Counted from the stretch's first letter, positions 44,638 to 53,914 are shown. The stretch: 64,000 nt of DNA from JAJRXR01 sp041987545 (GCA_041987545.1 JBHIWH010000001.1:744001-808000); one strand, 5' to 3'. Notes: generated by a model not told the origin, from the letters alone. Made by a program: numbers and translations.

Positions 44638-44689
44638 AGAGCCCAGCGCCCGTCGGAGACGGGTGGCGTTCAGCGAGCATGGAGGCAAG

Positions 44690-45499
44690 ATGAACGCGAC
44701 GATGACCCTCGAGACGCGGTACAACGAGGTCCGGCAGAGAATCGGCGAGGCGTGCGCCAGGGCCGGGCGGTCGCCCGAGTCCGTGATCCTCGTCGCCGTC
44801 ACCAAACACGCCGACATCGACGACATCCGGGCCCTGGTCGAGATGGGGCACCGCGACCTGGGCGAGAACCGGGTCCAGCAGCTCGTGCAGCGGGCCGCGG
44901 TCGTCCGCGAGTGGTTCGACCGCATGCGCGTGATCGAGCAGACCCGGGCCGAGCGCGGCGGCGAGCGCGACGGCGAGCGCGGGCTCGACCCCGACGCCCC
45001 CGTCCGGTGGCACATGATCGGGCGGCTGCAGCGCAACAAGGCGCGCAAGGTCGTCGAGTTCTGCAGGCTGATCCACGTGGTGGACTCGCTGCGGCTGGCC
45101 GAGGAGTTGCAGGTCATCGCCAACAAGCGCGACGAGGTGGTGGACGTGCTCGTGCAGGTCAACTGCTCGGGCGAATCGCAGAAGGGCGGGACTCCCGCGC
45201 CGGCCGCCGCGCCCCTGTGCGAGCAGATCGACACCATGATCAACGTCCGCGTCCGCGGGCTGATGACGATGGCGGCGGTCACGGACAACCCCGAGGACGC
45301 GCGCCCCACGTTCGCCCGGTGCCGGGAGCTGTTCGAGGAGATCCGCGTCCAGGGGATCAGCGAGGGGCGGTTCGACCTGCTCTCGATGGGGATGTCGGGC
45401 GACTACGAGGTCGCGATCGAGGAGGGGGCGAACATCGTCCGCGTGGGCGGGGCGATCTTCGGCGAGTCGGCCGGGGACGAGCCCCAGGACGCGGCCTGA
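44690..45499 (+). CDS. YggS/PLPBP-family pyridoxal-phosphate homeostasis protein
   Basis: 269 residues, a TIM-barrel PLP-binding protein without known enzymatic activity. The cofactor lysine is in V-A-V-T-K-H. Other landmarks are D-L-G-E-N-R-V-Q, W-H-M-I-G-R-L-Q-R-N-K, G-L-M-T-M and L-S-M-G-M-S-G-D-Y at the phosphate site. There is an insert of about 25 charged residues near 85-105, not usual in the family. GGAGG lies before the ATG at 44690. Probably buffers free PLP. Confidence 0.93.
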   Translation: MNATMTLETRYNEVRQRIGEACARAGRSPESVILVAVTKHADIDDIRALVEMGHRDLGENRVQQLVQRAAVVREWFDRMRVIEQTRAERGGERDGERGLDPDAPVRWHMIGRLQRNKARKVVEFCRLIHVVDSLRLAEELQVIANKRDEVVDVLVQVNCSGESQKGGTPAPAAAPLCEQIDTMINVRVRGLMTMAAVTDNPEDARPTFARCRELFEEIRVQGISEGRFDLLSMGMSGDYEVAIEEGANIVRVGGAIFGESAGDEPQDAA

Positions 45500-45521
45500 G
45501 GGCGAGCCGGATCGAACGGGC

Positions 45522-46265
45522 TCAGATCCGCCGCAGGCGACCGCCCGCCGAGCGTGTCTGGTTCATCGCGGACTGCAGCGATCGGCCCGGGCAGGCCGTC
45601 GGGGCGAACTCCTGGTGCGTGTGGACCGCGGACAGGGAGACGCCGAAGCGGGCCCGCTCGGTCGAGATCAGGTCCTCGAGCGTGCGGAGGGCCGCGGGCG
45701 AGGGGGACTGACGCTCGAAGTTGCCCAGGACGCAGATGCCGAGGTTGTGCGGGTTGGCGACCTTGACGTGGGCGCCCTGGAGGCCGAGGGGCCGCCCCTG
45801 CCAGACCCGGCCGGCGGGGTCGATCGCGTAGTGGTAGCCGATGTCGGCCCAGCCATTGCCGACGTGGGCGGCCCGGATGGCCTCGACACGCTGGACGGCG
45901 GCGCCCCACGAGGCGTCGTGGAACGCGGACATCCCGTCGTGGTGGACGGTGATCCGGGAGATCCCGTTCATCGGGTCCGCCAGCCAGGGCCTGGGGGCGC
46001 CCCGGGCCCACTGGGCCCTGGGGATCACGCCGGCGGGAGCCGAGGCGGGGGCGGACGTGACCCAGCCGGGGTCGCCCGACGGCGTGCCGACGGGGACGCT
46101 GGCGACGGGGGGGTCGGCCGGGATCGGCTCGCCGACCTGTCCCCGCCCGCCGGCCCGGCGGGAGGAGGCGCACGCGGTGAGCGAGGCGGCGGCGCCCGCG
46201 CCCAGCGTGAGGGCGCCGGCTCGGAGAACGGTGGCCAGAGCGTCGCGTCGGTTCATGTGCTTCAT
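45522..46265 (-). CDS. N-acetylmuramoyl-L-alanine amidase (Amidase_2), exported
   Basis: 247 residues from the Met at 46265. The N-terminus has N-R-R-D-A-L and then L-T-A-C, which fits a Tat-type lipoprotein signal. A Pro/Ser linker is followed by a T7-lysozyme/PGRP-like amidase fold: zinc ligand in T-V-H-H-D-G, then I-G-Y-H-Y-A-I-D-P-x-G-x-V-W-Q-G-R, and the distal ligands in H-T-H-x6-A-C-P-G. It cleaves peptide stems from glycan in peptidoglycan. Unusually for planctomycetes, whose wall was long debated, all zinc ligands appear intact. Confidence 0.88.
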   Translation of the reverse strand: MKHMNRRDALATVLRAGALTLGAGAAASLTACASSRRAGGRGQVGEPIPADPPVASVPVGTPSGDPGWVTSAPASAPAGVIPRAQWARGAPRPWLADPMNGISRITVHHDGMSAFHDASWGAAVQRVEAIRAAHVGNGWADIGYHYAIDPAGRVWQGRPLGLQGAHVKVANPHNLGICVLGNFERQSPSPAALRTLEDLISTERARFGVSLSAVHTHQEFAPTACPGRSLQSAMNQTRSAGGRLRRI

Positions 46266-46432
46266 CCGGCTCTCAGCATCGGTTTGCCCCGGCGGATCAG
46301 TCCAATGGTATCGGAACGCGAAAACCGCGGCGGCGGGGCGCTCGGGCGTGGCCGACGGCGTCGTGGTCCGATACCCTTGGCCCCCGAATCGGGCCCCGCC
46401 CATACCCCTGTCGATTCAAGGAGTTCCATCCC

Positions 46433-47374
46433 ATGCGTGTCATCCCCGGAGCCGCGATCGGCGGCATCCTCGCGGTCTGCTCCCCCGTGCTGGCGATGGA
46501 CGACGGGGGCGACGTGCCCTCGGGCGCCGAGCGCCTGGACGACGCGCGCGAGCGGCTCGAGGCCGCCCGGGCCGCCCTCGACGCGGCGCAGCGCGACTAC
46601 GACCTGGCCCGCGCCGACTACGAGCGCGGGTCGCAGCCGGCCGACGCCGGGGACGCCGGGGCGGGCGGCGGCGCCGAGGAGGAGGTCTTCCAGCCCTCGT
46701 CCTTCTGGAGCGGGTGGGAGGGCTCGGTCGAGGCCGGCATCACCGGCTCGGACGGCAACTCCGAGAGCTTCAACTTCCGCGCCAACCTCTCGCTCGAGCG
46801 CCTGACCGAGCGGATGGAGACGAAGTTCGGCATGACGTACAAGTACGCGACCGAGGACGGCTCGGAGAACGCCAACCGCTTCGAGGCACGCGGCCGCAAC
46901 GACTGGCTCGTGCCCGACTCGCGCTGGCGGTACTTCGTCCAGGGCAAGTACGAGTTCGACGAGTTCCAGGACTGGGACTCGCGGATCTCCGGCTTCGGCG
47001 GCGTGGGCTACGAGTTCATCCGGCCCGAGGACCAGGAGCCCAACCTGACGCTCATCGGCCGGGCCGGTGTCGGTGGCTCGCAGACCATCGGCGGGACCGA
47101 CGAGTCGTTCACGCCCGAGGCGTTGCTCGGCCTGGACTTCATCTGGGAGATCAAGGACGACCACCGCTTCGTCGCGACGACCGAGCTGTACCCCAGCCTC
47201 GAGGACATGGGCGAGTTCCGCTGGATCACGAACCTCGGCTACGAGATCATGCTCGACGCCGAGACCAACCTGTTCCTGAAGCTGGGCGTCGAGGACCGGT
47301 ACGACTCGAACCCGGGCGGGTCGGCCAAGCGGAACGACATCGACTACTACGCGACGCTGGGCTGGAAGTTCTGA
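46433..47374 (+). CDS. DUF481-type outer-membrane beta-barrel protein
   Basis: 313 residues. A signal peptide ends P-V-L-A-M. A helical coiled-coil segment (about 30-65, E-R-L-D-D-A-R-E-R-L-E-A-A) follows, then a barrel with alternating strands typical of DUF481 (G-W-E-G-S-V-E-A-G-I-T-G-S-D-G-N-S-E) ending in the aromatic strand W-K-F. DUF481 proteins are salt- or pH-induced outer-membrane proteins of unclear role. AAGGAG precedes the ATG. Closed by a strong terminator. Confidence 0.85.
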   Translation: MRVIPGAAIGGILAVCSPVLAMDDGGDVPSGAERLDDARERLEAARAALDAAQRDYDLARADYERGSQPADAGDAGAGGGAEEEVFQPSSFWSGWEGSVEAGITGSDGNSESFNFRANLSLERLTERMETKFGMTYKYATEDGSENANRFEARGRNDWLVPDSRWRYFVQGKYEFDEFQDWDSRISGFGGVGYEFIRPEDQEPNLTLIGRAGVGGSQTIGGTDESFTPEALLGLDFIWEIKDDHRFVATTELYPSLEDMGEFRWITNLGYEIMLDAETNLFLKLGVEDRYDSNPGGSAKRNDIDYYATLGWKF

Positions 47375-47404
47375 CGGCCGGCTCCATCGCACGCGAGCAC
47401 AAGA

Positions 47405-47438
47405 AAAGCCCGCCCCGGGACACGCCGGGGCGGGCTTT
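47405..47438. terminator. bidirectional terminator between the DUF481 gene and mscL
   Basis: A 14-bp perfect stem (47405-47418 with 47425-47438) carries A/T ends on both sides and serves both convergent genes. Confidence 0.9.
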
Positions 47439-47458
47439 GTTTGTTGAGGGCTCGTCGC

Positions 47459-47914
47459 TCAGCCGCGGGCGCGGAGCGAGTCGCGGATCTCGGTCAGGAG
47501 GACGACCTCCTCGCTGGGCTTGGCGGGCTCGGCGGGCTTCTCCTCCTCCTGCTTCTGGAACCGCTTGGAGGCGGTGTTCATCGCCTTGATCACCATGAAG
47601 ATGGCGAAGGCGATGATGACGAAGTCGAGGACGGTGTTGAAGAAGAGGCCGTAGCTGATCGCGACCTCGGGGACGGCGGCGGTGACGACGTCGCCGGTCG
47701 CCGGGTCGAGGACCTCGCCCACGCCCTCCTTGAGGACGACCTTGAGGTCGGAGAAGTCCACCCCGCCCAGCAGCATGCCGATCGGGGGCATGACGACGTT
47801 GGCGACGAGCGAGGACACGATCTTGCCGAAGGCGGCGCCGATGACGATGCCGACGGCCATGTCCACGACGTTGCCACGCATCGCGAACTCTTTGAACTCC
47901 TTGAGCAGACCCAT
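47459..47914 (-). CDS. mscL: large-conductance mechanosensitive channel
   Basis: 151 residues. N-terminal amphipathic helix L-K-E-F-K-E-F-A-M-R-G-N-V-V-D-M-A-V-G, first transmembrane helix V-I-G-A-A-F-G-K-I-V, second helix F-V-I-I-A-F-A-I-F, and the C-terminal helical bundle. It opens under strong membrane tension to release solutes during osmotic downshock. AAGGAGA before the ATG at 47914. It is divergent from mscS. Confidence 0.97.
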   Translation of the reverse strand: MGLLKEFKEFAMRGNVVDMAVGIVIGAAFGKIVSSLVANVVMPPIGMLLGGVDFSDLKVVLKEGVGEVLDPATGDVVTAAVPEVAISYGLFFNTVLDFVIIAFAIFMVIKAMNTASKRFQKQEEEKPAEPAKPSEEVVLLTEIRDSLRARG

Positions 47915-48058
47915 CGCGTTGTCTCCTTGTTGCGGTGTTTTTGGCGATGTGGCGGGCCCGGCGCGGAGGAGCGCGGGGCGGCACGCAGCCACGAGAATTC
48001 GGGCCGCCATAGTATGCCGGGCGTCTCGATGGAGTCGTGCTGAAGGAGGACTCGGGTG

Positions 48059-49012
48059 ATGATGCAGGACGGGGATATCGGGGCGGATACGGCGGCGGCC
48101 GCGGAGAACGCCGGCCAGGCGGCCGCCGAGGGCGGCGGGAAGATGGAGGACGCCCAGCGCGTGCTCGACCGCGTGCTCGAGGGCGATTTCAGCCAGGACA
48201 CCTGGATCGAGCTCTGGACCGTCGTCGGCTGGCCCGTCGTCCAGGCGATCGTCCTCATCGTCCTGGTCCTCTTCCTCTCGGGCTGGGCCAAGCGGATCAC
48301 CACGGGCACGCTGCGGCGGGCCAACGTCGAGGAGACGCTCGCCCGGTTCTTCGGCAACGCCGCCAAGTGGCTGCTGGTCGTCCTCGGCGCGCTGGCGATC
48401 CTGAGCACCTTCGGCGTGGACACCACGGCGTTCGCCGCGGTCCTCGCCGCCGTCGGCTTCGCCATCGGTATGGCCCTCTCGGGCACCCTGGCCAACTTCG
48501 CCTCCGGCATCATGCTGCTGATCTTCCGCCCGTTCAAGGTGGGCGACGTCGTCAACGCCGCGGGCGTCACGGGCAAGGTGGACGAGATCGGCATGTTCAC
48601 GACGACCTTCGACACGTTCGACAAGCGCCGCATCATCGTGCCCAACGGGAAGATCTACGGCGACACGATCGAGAACGTCACGTTCCACCCGGTCCGCCGC
48701 ATGGAGGTCCCCGTCGGGACCGAGTACCCCGCGGACATCGACCAGACCCGCGAGATCCTCGAGCGCGTCGTCAAGAGCGTCGAGGGCTCGGCGAGCGACC
48801 CAGAGCCCCAGGTCTTCCTGGCCGACATGGGCGCCAGCAGCATCGACTGGAAGCTCCGCGTCTGGGCGCACGGCGACGTGTTCTGGGATGTCCGCCAGCG
48901 GCTCGTCCGCGACGCCAAGAAGGCCCTCGACGAGGCCGGCGTCGGCATCCCCTTCCCGCAGCGGGACGTGCACGTGCCGGGCGGGATCGAGGTGACGGTC
49001 AAGAACGGCTGA
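48059..49012 (+). CDS. mscS: small-conductance mechanosensitive channel
   Basis: 317 residues with three N-terminal membrane helices, the pore helix G-F-A-I-G-M-A-L-S-G-T-L-A-N-F-A-S-G, and the cytoplasmic vestibule (F-K-V-G-D-V-V, P-N-G-K-I-Y-G-D-T-I-E-N). It relieves osmotic pressure at lower tension than MscL. AGGAGG lies nine bases before the ATG at 48059; GTG 48056 and ATG 48062 are alternatives. The Ala/Glu-rich extension at the N-terminus (about 30 residues) is long. Confidence 0.94.
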   Translation: MMQDGDIGADTAAAAENAGQAAAEGGGKMEDAQRVLDRVLEGDFSQDTWIELWTVVGWPVVQAIVLIVLVLFLSGWAKRITTGTLRRANVEETLARFFGNAAKWLLVVLGALAILSTFGVDTTAFAAVLAAVGFAIGMALSGTLANFASGIMLLIFRPFKVGDVVNAAGVTGKVDEIGMFTTTFDTFDKRRIIVPNGKIYGDTIENVTFHPVRRMEVPVGTEYPADIDQTREILERVVKSVEGSASDPEPQVFLADMGASSIDWKLRVWAHGDVFWDVRQRLVRDAKKALDEAGVGIPFPQRDVHVPGGIEVTVKNG

Positions 49013-49040
49013 ACGCGGCCGAAGCCGAGTCACTCACGGA

Positions 49041-49062
49041 GGCCCGGGCCGCGGCTCGGGCC
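49041..49062 (+). terminator. possible terminator of mscS
   Basis: Hairpin GGCCCG...CGGGCC with an inner GCC/GGC helix, followed by TTCATTCT; a poor T tract, so the call is weak. Confidence 0.45.
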
Positions 49063-49063
49063 T

Positions 49064-51115
49064 TCATTCTGCGCCCTGCCGGGCGAGCCACCTCGCCCAG
49101 ATCGACAGGACGAGCAGCATGTACAGCCGCTGCGAGTGGTCGCGGCCGCGCCAAGGGAATAGTGAATCCTCGCCCGCCTCGTCGTGCTCGCGGAGGAGGC
49201 GGCGGACGGCGCCGCGGCTGATCTCGGCGCCGCACCGCTCAAGCCCGGGGAACGGGTCCGCCGCGCCCAGGTGGTCGTGGAGCAACTGCCGCAGGCCGGC
49301 GTGATCGGTCCGGAACCACTCGCCGATGGGGATGGCGAAGCCCTGCTTGGGCCGGTCCACGACTTCGGCGGGCAGGCGGCGACGGGCAACGGCCCGCAGC
49401 AGGCCCTTGAGCCGGCCGCCGGGCATGAGCGAGTCCAGCGGTGTCGATTCGCACCGGGTGATGAGTTCGCGCGAGAGCAGCGGCGCCCGTAGCTCCAGCG
49501 CGACGTGCATCGACGCGGTGTCCGACTTGCGCAGGATGTCGTCGGGGAGGTAGTGGCCGAAGTCATCGTCGAGCGGATCCCGCGGGAACGGGCCCCGCCC
49601 GCGGCTGAGCCACCTGTGGGACGGGACGAGGCGGTCCATGTCCGCGCGGGGGAAGACGGCGGTCAGGTCGTGGTACCCGCCGCGGCGGGCGGCGCGGGCG
49701 AGGCGGGCCAGCTGCGCGGGGCGCGAGCGCGGGTCGCGCTCCGAGAGCAGCGGCGTCGGCACGCACGCCAGGGCCGGGCGCCACCGCCGCCCGAGCCGGC
49801 ACCCGGCGTAGCGCTGGTAGCCGCCGAACAGCTCGTCCCCGCCATCGCCCGCGAGGGCGACCTTGACCGCGCCCCTCGCCGCCCGGCAGACCCAGTGCGT
49901 CGGCAGGAGCGAGCTGTCGGCAAAGGGCAGGCCCAGCCTCGGGATCAGCGAGGCCAGGTCGGCGGCGGGGTCGGCCTCGCAGTCGAGGACCGTGTGCTCG
50001 GCGCCGATGTGGCTCGCGACACGGGCCGCCCATTCCGACTCGTCGTGCGGCTCGCTCGGCATGCGGACCGTGAACGCGTGCACCGGCGCCCCCCCGGCGC
50101 CGGCGAGGGCCGCGATGAGCGACGAGTCCACCCCCCCCGACAGCAGGCACCCGAGCGGGACGTCCGCCTCCAGGCGCCCGCGGACCGCCCGGGCGATCAG
50201 GTCGGCCGCCTCGTCCTCGGACATCGCCGTCGCCGGGGAGCGCCGGGGAAGGGGAGGCGCCTCCGGGAGCTCGTCCATCGGCATGTCGAACTCGATCGAG
50301 ACGCCCGGGACCTCTGAGACGTGGATCTGCGTCACCCGCGTCTCGCCCGGCTCGAGTTCGTCGATCTCGAAGAACGGCGTGCCACGCCCGCACCCGCGCC
50401 CGATCCACTCGTGCAGGTTGCGGGCGTCGATGTTCGCGCCGGTGGAGTCGCCGAAGCCCAGGGCGTGCAGGCGGACGAGGGCGGCGGCGGTCGAGGCGAA
50501 GGCGAAGACGGCGCCCCGCCCGGCCGAGGCGGTCGTGTCGTACAGCGGCTTCTCGCCCGCCCGGTCCCGGAACGCGGTGATCGTCGCCCGTGCCCGGTCC
50601 CAGACCGCGATGGCGTGCATCGAGTCGAGGCGGGCGGGCAGCGCCTCGCCGTGCTCGCGCCAGGCGTGCAGGATCGCCTCGGTGTCGGCGTGGTCGGTCT
50701 GGAACGCGTGCCCGGCGCGGCCCAACTCGGCCCGCAGGTCCCGGTGGTTGTAGACGCACCCGTTGAACACCAGGGCCACAAGCCCCGCGTCGTGCGCCAG
50801 CTCGTGCGCCAGGCGGGGCGGGGCGCCCGGCTCGGTCGTCAGTTCTGGCCGAAGGCGACGCCCGTCGTGGACCATGGGCTGCGCGCCGCCCTCGATGTCG
50901 ATGATCGAAAGACGCCGATGCACAAGCGCAACGTCCACGGTCGCGCCGGATTCATGGATCGCGCGGTCGCGGAATCGGGCGGCGCCGTCCGGGCCCCGGT
51001 GTTTGACCGCGTCGTCGAGGACGTCCAGCCACGCCTCGGGGATGGCGGTCAGCGGGTGGGGGGGAGTCCCGTCGCCCAGGTGGTGAACGCGGAGGATGCC
51101 GGCGATGCCGCACAT
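49064..51115 (-). CDS. asnB: asparagine synthase (glutamine-hydrolysing)
   Basis: 683 residues. Cys2 starts a class II glutamine amidotransferase domain (M-C-G-I-A-G-I, later R-L-S-I-I-D and F-N-G-C-V-Y-N). The synthetase domain has the PP-loop L-S-G-G-V-D-S-S and G-D-G-G-D-E-L-F-G-G-Y. It is about 50-80 residues longer than typical AsnB owing to inserts in both halves. It is the last of three tightly spaced minus-strand genes (methyltransferase, membrane protein, asnB) and the product could also amidate a surface or secondary metabolite rather than free aspartate. Confidence 0.93.
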   Translation of the reverse strand: MCGIAGILRVHHLGDGTPPHPLTAIPEAWLDVLDDAVKHRGPDGAARFRDRAIHESGATVDVALVHRRLSIIDIEGGAQPMVHDGRRLRPELTTEPGAPPRLAHELAHDAGLVALVFNGCVYNHRDLRAELGRAGHAFQTDHADTEAILHAWREHGEALPARLDSMHAIAVWDRARATITAFRDRAGEKPLYDTTASAGRGAVFAFASTAAALVRLHALGFGDSTGANIDARNLHEWIGRGCGRGTPFFEIDELEPGETRVTQIHVSEVPGVSIEFDMPMDELPEAPPLPRRSPATAMSEDEAADLIARAVRGRLEADVPLGCLLSGGVDSSLIAALAGAGGAPVHAFTVRMPSEPHDESEWAARVASHIGAEHTVLDCEADPAADLASLIPRLGLPFADSSLLPTHWVCRAARGAVKVALAGDGGDELFGGYQRYAGCRLGRRWRPALACVPTPLLSERDPRSRPAQLARLARAARRGGYHDLTAVFPRADMDRLVPSHRWLSRGRGPFPRDPLDDDFGHYLPDDILRKSDTASMHVALELRAPLLSRELITRCESTPLDSLMPGGRLKGLLRAVARRRLPAEVVDRPKQGFAIPIGEWFRTDHAGLRQLLHDHLGAADPFPGLERCGAEISRGAVRRLLREHDEAGEDSLFPWRGRDHSQRLYMLLVLSIWARWLARQGAE

Positions 51116-51134
51116 TCGGGGCGAGCGTACCGCC

Positions 51135-51710
51135 TCAGGCCGCGTCGGAGTCGGCGGGCCGGGGCGGCGCGCCGGCCGAGCCGCCGTTGCAGTTGTGTGG
51201 CATCTGGTGGTGCTCGCGGAATCGGCCCGTCCGCAGGCCCCAGATCGTGTGCAGGATCCGGGTCGCGACGAGGCCGACGGGGAAGGCGATGAGCACGGCC
51301 CAGCCGGCCCGCATGGCGAACTGCGTCTGCAGCAGCTGCATCAGCCCCGCGGCGATGATGTAGTACAGCGGGCTGAGCAGCGCCCGCTCGAACTGGACGA
51401 GCGACGCATCCTTCCAATAGGGCGGCGGCTTGGCCTCCAGCGCCGCGCGCTCACGCTCGCTCCCGCCCCGGACCGGGCGCCAGTGGTTGGCGACCCAGTG
51501 CAGCAGGAAGTAGATCGTGACGTCGGCGATGATGTCCGCGATGACAGACACCCCCGTGTAGATCCACGGGTCCTGGGGCGGGACGGAGAGCTTGAAGATC
51601 CAGACCGCGGCGGCGGTGGGGATGAGCGCCAGGAGCCCGGCCGCGATGATGTTCGCGTTGATGTTGATGATCCGCTTGCGCTGGTAGAGCGTGAACAGCC
51701 GGGAGGGCAT
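51135..51710 (-). CDS. multipass membrane protein of unknown function
   Basis: 191 residues with four predicted membrane helices (about 21-40, 52-75, 110-128, 135-160) and positively charged loops. The start M-P-S-R-L-F-T-L-Y-Q-R-K-R is basic and cytoplasmic by the positive-inside rule. The C-terminus is short, His/Cys/Pro-containing (H-H-Q-M-P-H-N-C-N) and might bind metal. It lies 6 bases from the methyltransferase gene and 19 from asnB, so an operon is likely. I do not recognise the family. Confidence 0.75.
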   Translation of the reverse strand: MPSRLFTLYQRKRIININANIIAAGLLALIPTAAAVWIFKLSVPPQDPWIYTGVSVIADIIADVTIYFLLHWVANHWRPVRGGSERERAALEAKPPPYWKDASLVQFERALLSPLYYIIAAGLMQLLQTQFAMRAGWAVLIAFPVGLVATRILHTIWGLRTGRFREHHQMPHNCNGGSAGAPPRPADSDAA

Positions 51711-51716
51711 GGCGGC

Positions 51717-52490
51717 TCATCCTAGCTGGGCGTCGGCGGGCGCCGCGTCGATCGACGCCGCCCCCCGGGCGGGCGACGGCACGTCCGCGAGCCGTTCCCG
51801 GGCGATGGCGACGGCGTCCGGGCTCGTGTCGCACCCGACCGCTCGCCGCCCGAGGCCGGTCGCGGCGACCAGCGTCGTCCCCGACCCACAGCAGGGGTCG
51901 AGCACGAGCCCGCCCGGCGGGCAGCACGCGCCCACGAGCAGCTCCAGCAGGGCCAGGGGCTTCTGGGTCGGGTAGCCCGTCCGCTCGGCCGCCATGTTGT
52001 TGATCGCCGGGATGTCCAGGACGTCGGTCGCCTTCTTGAGCTGTCCCTCCAGGCGCCGGCTGGTCGCGGGGACCATTGGGGGGTCGAAGAAGTAGCGGTC
52101 CGGGTCGAGAGCGTAGAACAGGATGTCGTCGTGCTTGCGGGCGAATCGGCGGGGGGACGACCCACCCAGGCCGTAGGCCCAGACCAGGTGATTGACGAAG
52201 TGGTCGGGCGAGAGCAGCTCGTCGAGCAGCAGGCGGGCGTGGTGGCTGGTGCGCCAGTCCACGTGCAGCAGGATCGAGGCCGAAGGCGCGAGCTTGGGCA
52301 GCGTCGCCACGAGTCGCTCGCGAAGCCACGCGACCCAGTCGGCGGTCGTCGGCCACGCGTCGTCGTAGGCCCCGGCGGCGCCGGTCTGGGCCCGGCCCGT
52401 GTTGAACGGCGGGTCGGCGTACAGCAGATCGACGGACCCGTCGTCGAGCGTGGACGCGAACCCCAGCCAGTCGGCGTGCTCCACGGGCAT
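51717..52490 (-). CDS. orphan DNA methyltransferase, beta-class (N6-adenine or N4-cytosine)
   Basis: 257 residues. Motif IV (A-D-P-P-F-N-T-G) lies near residue 25 and motif I (D-P-C-C-G-S-G-T-T) near 200, the circular order of beta-class enzymes. T-Q-K-P precedes motif I as usual. No restriction endonuclease or specificity subunit is adjacent, so it is solitary and may be epigenetic. Motif IV is DPPF instead of the more usual DPPY. The target sequence cannot be predicted. First gene of the asnB unit. Confidence 0.88.
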   Translation of the reverse strand: MPVEHADWLGFASTLDDGSVDLLYADPPFNTGRAQTGAAGAYDDAWPTTADWVAWLRERLVATLPKLAPSASILLHVDWRTSHHARLLLDELLSPDHFVNHLVWAYGLGGSSPRRFARKHDDILFYALDPDRYFFDPPMVPATSRRLEGQLKKATDVLDIPAINNMAAERTGYPTQKPLALLELLVGACCPPGGLVLDPCCGSGTTLVAATGLGRRAVGCDTSPDAVAIARERLADVPSPARGAASIDAAPADAQLG

Positions 52491-52502
52491 CGTGCGAGTC
52501 TA

Positions 52503-52540
52503 CAAACAAAGCACGCCCGGCCGTCGGGCCGAGCGTGCTC
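52503..52540 (-). terminator. terminator of ugd
   Basis: Minus-strand stem AGCACGC-T-CGGCC with GGCCG-G-GCGTGCT followed by TTGTTTG, 31 bases after the ugd stop codon. Confidence 0.82.
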
Positions 52541-52570
52541 TTGTGCGTGCGTTTCGGGGCCCGGGAGGCG

Positions 52571-53914
52571 TCAGACCGGCTTGACGGCCTCGCGACCCAC
52601 CGAGTAGTAGTGGAAGCCCATCTCGCCCAGGGCCTGGCGGCGGTACAGGTTCCGCCCGTCGAAGATCGCCCGGCCCCGCATCAGCGAGGCCAGCTTCTCG
52701 AAGTTCGGGCTCTTGAACTCGTCCCAGTCGGTCGAGATCACGAGGGCGTCGGCGCCCTTGCAGCACTCGTACATGTCCTCGTGCAGCTCGATCGTCGGCG
52801 CTTCCTTGCCGACGTTCTCCATCGCGACCGGGTCGAAGCCCGTGACCTTGCAGCCGTAGCCGAGCGCCTTGCGGGCCAGGGTGAGGGCCGGGGCCTCGCG
52901 GATGTCGTCGGTCCTGGGCTTGAAGGCCAGGCCCCAGAAGGCGAGGTGCTTGTTGGTGATGCCGGCCTCGCCCCCGAAGTGCCCGAGGATCTTCTTGAAG
53001 AAGAGGTCGCGCTGGCGCTGGTTGGTGTCGTGGACGGCGCGGGAGACGTCGGTCTTGATGCCCGACTTCTCGCCCATCATGATGCAGGCGAGGGTGTCCT
53101 TGGGGAAGCAGGAGCCGCCGTAGCCCAGGCCCGGGTGCAGGAACGCGTGCCCGATGCGGGAATCGGAGCACATGCCCTCGCGGACCTTGTTGATGTTGGC
53201 GCCGTAGGCCTCGCAGAGGTTGGCCATCTCGTTGATGAACGAGATCTTGGTGGCCAGGAAGTTGTTGGAGGCGTACTTGACCATCTCGGCCGAGGGGACG
53301 TCCATGATGAAGATGGGGTGCCCGTTGCGGACGAAGGGGTCGTAGACATCGCGGAACATCTCGGCGGTCCGCTCGTCCTCGACGCCGACCACGACGCGGT
53401 CGGGCTTATTGAAGTCGTTGATCGCGTCGCCTTCCTTGAGGAACTCGGGGTTGTCGGCGACGGAGAAGGGGATCTCCGGGCCGACGGCCGAGCGGATGCG
53501 GTCGCGGACGTAGAAGGTCGTCCCGACGGGGACGGTGGACTTGACGACGATGACCTTGGGCTTCTGGTTGGGGCCGAGCGTCTTGATGACGCTGGCGATG
53601 TCGTCGCAGGCCGAGTCGATGTACTTGAGGTCGGTGTGCCCGCGCTCGTCCGAGGGGGTGCCGACGCAGATGAAGACCATGTCGGCGTCCTTGTACGCCT
53701 CGGTCTTGTCGAGCGTGTAGTGGAGACGCCCGGCGGCGTTGTTCTTCTCCATCAGCTCGGTCAGCCCCGGCTCGTAGATGGGGCAGATGTTGTTCTTGAG
53801 CTTCTCGATCTTCTCGGCGTCCACGTCGAGGCAGGTGACGTCGTTGCCGGTGTTGGCCAGGCAGACGCCAGTGACCAGTCCGACGTACCCGGTGCCGACC
53901 ATCGTGAGCTTCAT
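52571..53914 (-). CDS. ugd: UDP-glucose 6-dehydrogenase
   Basis: 447 residues. It oxidises UDP-glucose to UDP-glucuronate for exopolysaccharide and glycan synthesis. Rossmann motif G-T-G-Y-V-G-L near the N-terminus. The catalytic cysteine sits in G-Y-G-G-S-C-F-P-K-D. The C-terminal domain has L-A-F-K-P-R-T-D-D-I-R-E-A-P-A. Length and ends are normal. It is a single gene with its own terminator. Confidence 0.97.
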   Translation of the reverse strand: MKLTMVGTGYVGLVTGVCLANTGNDVTCLDVDAEKIEKLKNNICPIYEPGLTELMEKNNAAGRLHYTLDKTEAYKDADMVFICVGTPSDERGHTDLKYIDSACDDIASVIKTLGPNQKPKVIVVKSTVPVGTTFYVRDRIRSAVGPEIPFSVADNPEFLKEGDAINDFNKPDRVVVGVEDERTAEMFRDVYDPFVRNGHPIFIMDVPSAEMVKYASNNFLATKISFINEMANLCEAYGANINKVREGMCSDSRIGHAFLHPGLGYGGSCFPKDTLACIMMGEKSGIKTDVSRAVHDTNQRQRDLFFKKILGHFGGEAGITNKHLAFWGLAFKPRTDDIREAPALTLARKALGYGCKVTGFDPVAMENVGKEAPTIELHEDMYECCKGADALVISTDWDEFKSPNFEKLASLMRGRAIFDGRNLYRRQALGEMGFHYYSVGREAVKPV

